Shown here: piece after piece, positions 24,588 to 28,489 of the stretch
How the letters are laid out: each line of letters opens with the position of its first letter
Position numbering within the stretch: position 1 is the stretch's first letter
Assembly (NCBI GenBank): GCA_905199135.1
Contig: CAJKFC010000012.1
Span: 1-28,489, forward strand
From: an uncultured Eubacteriales bacterium
GTDB taxonomy: Bacteria > Bacillota > Clostridia > Oscillospirales > Butyricicoccaceae
Direction of reading: 5' to 3'
DNA: 28,489 nucleotides
The notes under the pieces: generated by a model
Databases searched by the model: none
The model's input: the letters and a program-made list of their open reading frames with translations, nothing else
What the model was told of the DNA's origin: nothing
Translations under genes and position numbers: made by a program

Positions 24588-24778
24588 GCCCAGGCCCTTG
24601 CGCATAATCCCTTCGACCGTGGTTCCGCTTCGCTTCACAGAAACGGTCTGCAGGAATATGCTCCAGGGCCTGGGCTACGGCAGCGCAGCCGGAAGGCGCC
24701 GGAGGGTTTCCCCGCAGCGCGTTTTTGTGGAGCGCAGCGGAACCACGCGCGAAGGGGAAATTCCGCAGGGGCCTTCCG
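24588..24778. repeat. Paired imperfect stem-loops with mutually complementary loops
   Basis: Two adjacent large hairpins. The first has outer arms GCCCAGGCCCT (24,588-24,598) / AGGGCCTGGGC (24,665-24,675) and inner arms GACCGT (24,615-24,620) / ACGGTC (24,643-24,648). The second has CGGAAGGC (24,690-24,697) / GCCTTCCG (24,771-24,778), TTTCCCC (24,707-24,713) / GGGGAAA (24,754-24,760) and GCGCG / CGCGC. The top of the first (24,618-24,638) is the reverse complement of the top of the second (24,727-24,747) at 19 of 21 bases. This occupies most of the 290-base gap between lctP and pckA. It may be a mobile palindromic repeat (REPIN-like) or a structured 3' UTR. I recognise no named family. Confidence 0.65.
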
Positions 24779-24797
24779 CGGTGGGGATAGATGTATG

Positions 24798-24834
24798 AAA
24801 AAGGAGCCCCGTGCAGGTGGATGCACGGGGCTCC
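24798..24834 (-). terminator. Terminator of pckA
   Basis: A perfect 13-pair stem (GGAGCCCCGTGCA / TGCACGGGGCTCC, 24,803-24,834) with a six-base loop, followed on the minus strand by TTTTTCAT. Confidence 0.9.
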
Positions 24835-24857
24835 ATTGCGTTGGCTTTACGCGGGCA

Positions 24858-26471
24858 CTAGGCGCGCGGGCCGGCGTTTTTCACGTTCTCGGGCAGGTGG
24901 GCGTACTTCTTCTCGAAGTTCTCCTGGAACATGCCGGCGAGCTTCTTGGCCGTGGCGTCGTACTCCTCCTTGCTGGACCAGCACTTCCATGGGACCATGA
25001 CCTCATCGGGAACACCGGGGCAGCTGGTGGGGATGTCCAGGTTGAAGACGTCGTCGTGAATGAACTCGGCCTGCTCGAGCGTGCCGTCGAGCGCTGCGTT
25101 GACGTTGATGCGGTTGTAGTCGAGCGGGATGCGGTGGCCAACGCCGTAGGAGCCCTCGACCCAACCGGTGTTCACCAGGTAGACGCGGGTCTTGCCGGAG
25201 GCGATGCGCTCACCGAGCATGTCAGCGTAGACCATGGGGTCGAGCGGCATGAACGGTTCGCCGAACAGGGCCGAGAAGGTGGGGACGGGCTCTTTGATGC
25301 CCAGCTCGGTGCCGGCGACCTTGGAGGTGAAGCCACTCACGAAGTGGTACATGGCAGCGTCTGCGGACAGGCGGGAGATGGGGGGCAGCACGCCGAAGGC
25401 GTCGCAGGTGAGGAAGATGACCGCGGTGGGCTCGCCACCCGCGCCCTCGAGGCAGCTGTTGGGGATGTGCTCGACGGGGTAGCCGACGCGCGTGTTCTGC
25501 GTGAGGGAGACGTCCGCATAATCGGGCTCGCGGTGCTCGTTCAAGATCACGTTCTCGCACAGGGCGCCGAACTTCACGGTGCGGAAGATCTCGGGCTCGC
25601 GCTCCTCGGTGAGGCCGTCGCACTTGGCGTAGCAGCCGCCCTCGAGGTTGAAGATGCCCTCGCCCATGGCCCAGCCGTGCTCGTCGTCGCCGATGAGCAG
25701 GCGCTTGGGATCGGTGGACAGGGTGGTCTTGCCGGTGCCGGACAGGCCGAAGAACAGGGCGGTGTTCTCGCCGTTCATGTCGGTGTTGGCGGAGCAGTGC
25801 ATGGAGGCCATGCCCTTCAGGGGCAGGTAGTAGTTCATCATGGAGAACATGCCCTTCTTCATCTCGCCGCCGTACCAGGTGTTCAGGATGACCTGCTCCC
25901 GGGAGGTGAGGTTGAAGATGGCGGCGGTCTCGGAATTCAGGCCCAGCTCCTTGTAGTTCTCCACCTTGGCCTTGGCGGCGTTGTAGGAGATGAAGTCGGG
26001 CTCGAAGTTCTCCAGCTCCTCGGCGGTGGGCTGGATGAACATATTCTTGACGAAGTGAGCCTGCCATGCCACCTCCATGATGAAGCGGATGGCCATGCGG
26101 GAGTCATGGTTGGCGCCGCAGAACACGTCCATCACGAACAGGCGCTTGTTGGACAGCTGCTCCTGCGCCAGCTTCTTGCAGGCGTCCCAAGCCTCCTGAG
26201 AGGCGGGCTTGTTGTCGTTTTTGAACTCGTCAGAGGTCCACCACACGGTATCCCGGGAGGTATCGTCCATTACGATAAACTTGTCCTTGGGGGAACGGCC
26301 GGTGTAGATGCCGGTCATGACGTTGACGGCGCCCAGGTCGGTGACCTGTCCCTTGTCATAGCCCTCCAGGCCGGCCTTGGTCTCCTCCTCAAACAGGAAC
26401 TCATAGGAGGGATTGCGGATAATCTCCGTGGTACCAGTAATACCATACTTGCTCAGATCAATGGTTGCCAT
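24858..26471 (-). CDS. pckA: ATP-dependent phosphoenolpyruvate carboxykinase, mosaic of two genomes
   Basis: Converts oxaloacetate and ATP to PEP, CO2 and ADP, or in gut anaerobes fixes CO2 in the reverse direction. The 537-residue frame is intact and of normal length (about 540). It contains GRSPKDKF (58-65), the P-loop GLSGTGKTTLST (242-253) and the metal/ATP motif GDDEHGW (261-267). The C-terminal half has VEHIPNSC, FVSGFTSKVAGTE and GYGVGH-like glycine motifs (GSYGVGHRIPLD). Codon use changes inside the gene. The N-terminal part uses CTG, TCC and CGG-type codons as in the right segment. The C-terminal part uses CTC, CGC and TCG as in the actinobacterial segment. The switch falls at about residues 245-275 (25,650-25,740), the most conserved part of the gene, suggesting an assembly join. 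Confidence 0.93.
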   Translation of the reverse strand: MATIDLSKYGITGTTEIIRNPSYEFLFEEETKAGLEGYDKGQVTDLGAVNVMTGIYTGRSPKDKFIVMDDTSRDTVWWTSDEFKNDNKPASQEAWDACKKLAQEQLSNKRLFVMDVFCGANHDSRMAIRFIMEVAWQAHFVKNMFIQPTAEELENFEPDFISYNAAKAKVENYKELGLNSETAAIFNLTSREQVILNTWYGGEMKKGMFSMMNYYLPLKGMASMHCSANTDMNGENTALFFGLSGTGKTTLSTDPKRLLIGDDEHGWAMGEGIFNLEGGCYAKCDGLTEEREPEIFRTVKFGALCENVILNEHREPDYADVSLTQNTRVGYPVEHIPNSCLEGAGGEPTAVIFLTCDAFGVLPPISRLSADAAMYHFVSGFTSKVAGTELGIKEPVPTFSALFGEPFMPLDPMVYADMLGERIASGKTRVYLVNTGWVEGSYGVGHRIPLDYNRINVNAALDGTLEQAEFIHDDVFNLDIPTSCPGVPDEVMVPWKCWSSKEEYDATAKKLAGMFQENFEKKYAHLPENVKNAGPRA

Positions 26472-26536
26472 TTGAATGACCTCTTTTCTGAATGATCTTC
26501 CAGCCGGCGCGGCGGAGGGGCATTTTTCGTATCAAT

Positions 26537-26565
26537 ATCATACACGGTGCGGGAGATAAAGTCAA
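26537..26565 (-). promoter_or_regulatory. Promoter of pckA
   Basis: On the minus strand TTGACT (26,565-26,560), 17 bases, TATGAT (26,542-26,537). The -35 overlaps the rsmA stop codon. It is 66 bases before the pckA start, which has AGAGGT as ribosome site. Confidence 0.75.
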
Positions 26566-27422
26566 TCTCCATCCGCCTCCCGCCCCAGCGCGGCGGAGAG
26601 GGCCGCGAAGTCCTCAAGCGTCAGCTGTTCCCCCCGGACGGCGGCAGGCAGGCCCATATCGGCGATGGCCTGTTGGATGGATTCCTTGGGAATCCCCGGC
26701 AGGGCGGCGGAGAGGCTGTTGGCCAGGGTCTTGCGCCGCAGCAGGAAGCCGCCCCGCATCACTTTGAAGAAAAAGCCCTCGTCCGCTACATCCACGGCGG
26801 GCCGCTCCCGCCGGACGCAGCGGATCACGGCGGAGGTCACCTTGGGAGCGGGGAGAAACTTCTCCGGCGGCACGTCGAACAGCAGCTCCGGCTTCATGTA
26901 GTACTGGAGGAACAGGGAGAAGGAGCCGCCCTCAGAGGAGCCCTGTGGGGCGCACAGCCGCCGGGCCACCTCCCGCTGGATCATCACCGTGAAGGAGGGG
27001 AAGCAGGGGGTCTCCACCAGCTTTTCCAGAATGGGAGAGGTGACGTTGTAGGGCAGGTTGGCGCAGACTATAGGCGTGAGGCCCTGGAACTTCTCTGCCG
27101 CGATGGCCGTGAGGTCCAGTTTCAGCACGTCCCCCGGCACGACCTCCACATTCGGATAGGGGGCCATGGTCTCCGCCAGGACCGGCAGCAGGGAGGAGTC
27201 CAGCTCCACGGAGACCACTTTGCCCGCCCGCTGGGCAAGCTGGGCGGTCAGGGGGCCGATGCCCGGGCCGATCTCCAGCACGGGGCCTCCGTCCGGACAG
27301 GCCGCCGCCGCGATGGCTTCCGCCTTCTCCCTGTCCGCCAAAAAGTTTTGCCCCAGCCCCCGGTTGGGGCTGAGGCCAAACCTGGCCAGCAGGGCCTTGA
27401 CTTGCTGGACGTCCTGCATCAT
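26562..27422 (-). CDS. rsmA: 16S rRNA dimethyladenosine methyltransferase RsmA (second copy)
   Basis: Same enzyme family as the gene at 12,133 but clearly diverged and from a different, high-GC genome. It has LGQNFL, EIGPGIGPLT, GDVLKLDL, the catalytic NLPYNVTSP, FLPAPKVTSAVIRC and RRKTLANSLS. The start is set at 27,422, where ATGATG overlaps the stop of the upstream cell-wall gene, giving 286 residues. The frame extends further upstream only as a shadow. The pairing of rsmA with a YabE-like gene is a common arrangement in Firmicutes, which supports this arm being a natural neighbourhood of its own genome. Confidence 0.94.
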   Translation of the reverse strand: MMQDVQQVKALLARFGLSPNRGLGQNFLADREKAEAIAAAACPDGGPVLEIGPGIGPLTAQLAQRAGKVVSVELDSSLLPVLAETMAPYPNVEVVPGDVLKLDLTAIAAEKFQGLTPIVCANLPYNVTSPILEKLVETPCFPSFTVMIQREVARRLCAPQGSSEGGSFSLFLQYYMKPELLFDVPPEKFLPAPKVTSAVIRCVRRERPAVDVADEGFFFKVMRGGFLLRRKTLANSLSAALPGIPKESIQQAIADMGLPAAVRGEQLTLEDFAALSAALGREADGD

Positions 27423-28489
27423 TTGCGCACCAGGATCGTCACGTCGTATTTGGTGCCCCAGCGCATGGCTTCCGAACGGGTGTTCAGCCAAATATCCAGC
27501 TGGTTCATAGGTTCCCCCTCGTCGTTGACATAGTTCCGAAAGGCGCCGGTATCCTGGGCGGTGCCGTAGCCATAGCCCTTGATATAGATTTCGCTGCCAT
27601 AGGGGATGTAGTAGGTATTCACCGCAATGGTCCCCAGCTTGGGGGTGGTGCCTGTGGCGGTGCGGGTGCCGGTGCAGTAGGCGGTGATCTTGTCCACCGT
27701 CATTTCCACCCAGCCGTTTTCCCCGGCCACCGGCGCTTCCTTCCAGCGGCGGAATTCGCCTTCGAAATTGGTTTGGTATTTGATCTTGGTGCCGATGCGC
27801 ACCACCTCGTCTACCGCCGGGGAGATCACCACCTGATCCGCCACCTCCCGGGATACCTCTATCCCGTCCTTGACGGTGATCCGCTGGGTCACCTGCTTTT
27901 TCCCGTTGACCCCTTCCACCTCTACCTTTTTGTAGTCTTCGTATTCGCCATCGTCCTTGATGACCACCTCGTCGTATTCCAGGGTTTTGTAGCTGACCTC
28001 ATAGGAAATATCCACCGCCGTGTGGGTGATGCGCATCCCCGGCTCCACATCCGCAAAGGGCAGCTGGGAAAGCTCGTCCCCGGAGGCGTAGGAGACCTTG
28101 GCCTTGCTCAGGGCCTCTCCCACGGTGCCTTCGCTCATATGCAGCACCTGCACCTGGCCCCCGGACTGAACCGCCACCGGATATGCCCGGGTCACCTCTA
28201 CCCGCATGTCGGGCTCCAGGACCGCGTCCAAATCGGGGGATACGGAATCCCCTGTGCGCAGGGTCACGCCGGCGGCGTCCAGCAGAGCCTGTACCGTTTC
28301 CCCCTGGAGGGAGAAGTCCGTCTCCACCCCGTCTACCAGCAGGGTTACCTGGACGCGGGGGTCCGGCCGGGTGGCGGCAAAGCAGAAAAACCCCGCCGCC
28401 AGCACCCCGGCGCAGGCTGCCGCCGCCTGGGGCAGCCCCGGGGTCACCGCAAGCAGAGCCTTCCGCACCACCTCCACAACGCCATTCAG
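27419..28489 (-). CDS. yabE: YabE-like cell-wall protein with DUF348, G5 and 3D domains (5' end at window edge)
   Basis: Secreted, probably peptidoglycan-acting protein of the resuscitation-factor-like group. After a hydrophobic anchor/signal near the N terminus (VLAAGFFCFAA) come ubiquitin-like DUF348 modules (VTLLVDGVETDFSLQGETVQ and a second). A G5 domain follows, ending with QRITVKDGIEVSREVADQVV. The C-terminal 3D domain contains ITAYCTGTRTATGTTPKLG, then IPYGSEIYIKGYG, AQDTGAF and LDIWL, with the expected aspartates. The 3D domain resembles the catalytic barrel of MltA-type lytic transglycosylases. The frame is open to the window end. A GTG at 28,477 gives 352 residues but has no clear ribosome site, so the true start may lie outside. 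Confidence 0.9.
   Translation of the reverse strand: MNGVVEVVRKALLAVTPGLPQAAAACAGVLAAGFFCFAATRPDPRVQVTLLVDGVETDFSLQGETVQALLDAAGVTLRTGDSVSPDLDAVLEPDMRVEVTRAYPVAVQSGGQVQVLHMSEGTVGEALSKAKVSYASGDELSQLPFADVEPGMRITHTAVDISYEVSYKTLEYDEVVIKDDGEYEDYKKVEVEGVNGKKQVTQRITVKDGIEVSREVADQVVISPAVDEVVRIGTKIKYQTNFEGEFRRWKEAPVAGENGWVEMTVDKITAYCTGTRTATGTTPKLGTIAVNTYYIPYGSEIYIKGYGYGTAQDTGAFRNYVNDEGEPMNQLDIWLNTRSEAMRWGTKYDVTILVRK

Noticed and set aside
22100..25700. Interpretation as a horizontally acquired genomic island
   Set aside because: There are no mobility genes, attachment sites or target repeats. Both borders cut genes, and the far side is a third genome rather than a return to the left-hand one, so an assembly chimera explains it better.
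24027..26495. Very long open frame (over 800 codons) on the plus strand across lctP and pckA
   Set aside because: It is an antisense and out-of-frame shadow in high-GC DNA, overlapping two well-supported genes and the stem-loop region. Its translation is low-complexity and matches nothing.

Overview
The window reads as three pieces of unrelated DNA joined end to end, most likely a chimeric metagenomic contig rather than one natural locus. Bases 1 to about 22,090 come from an anaerobic, spore-forming clostridial bacterium: mid GC, AGA-rich arginine codons, TCG-rich serine codons, many rho-independent terminators, a gerA germination operon and a trimeric [FeFe] hydrogenase. From about 22,100 to about 25,700 the DNA is high-GC with CGC/CTC-style codons and looks like a Coriobacteriia (Collinsella-like) actinobacterium. 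From about 25,700 to the end it is a second high-GC clostridial genome of Oscillospiraceae type, with CGG/TCC/CTG-style codons. Both joins fall inside coding sequence, and the two clostridial arms each carry their own rsmA, which one genome would not normally do.

Left arm, in order: the first codons of a minus-strand gene with a near-consensus promoter; a germinant-receptor operon (gerAA, gerAC, a small membrane protein, gerAB); a convergent AI-2E-family exporter; hydC-hydB-hydA, a bifurcating-type NAD/ferredoxin [FeFe] hydrogenase; then a lipoprotein, a YfcE-like phosphodiesterase, exonuclease III, rsmA and a DUF1294 membrane protein, tightly packed. Next come a minus-strand DUF1292 gene with a 6S RNA gene directly behind it, and the infC-rpmI-rplT operon with a leader attenuator and an ATT start codon for IF3. 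These are followed by an iron-type alcohol dehydrogenase with a VOC-family partner, a lipoprotein, an ECF sigma / zinc-finger anti-sigma / membrane-anchored protein operon, and an M24 peptidase-apbE pair.

Middle segment: the N-terminal half of a polysaccharide flippase cut by the first junction, an L-lactate permease, a striking pair of imperfect stem-loops whose loops are complementary to each other, and the C-terminal half of ATP-dependent PEP carboxykinase. Right segment: the N-terminal half of that carboxykinase with its promoter, a second rsmA, and a YabE-like G5/3D-domain cell-wall protein that reaches the window edge.

I found no defence system, CRISPR array, transposase, prophage, tRNA or rRNA. 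The observations most worth checking are the two chimeric joins, the complementary-loop element at 24,588-24,778, the 6S RNA gene whose promoter lies in the end of the preceding gene, the infC leader with its ATT start, and the ECF sigma operon with a candidate autoregulatory promoter.
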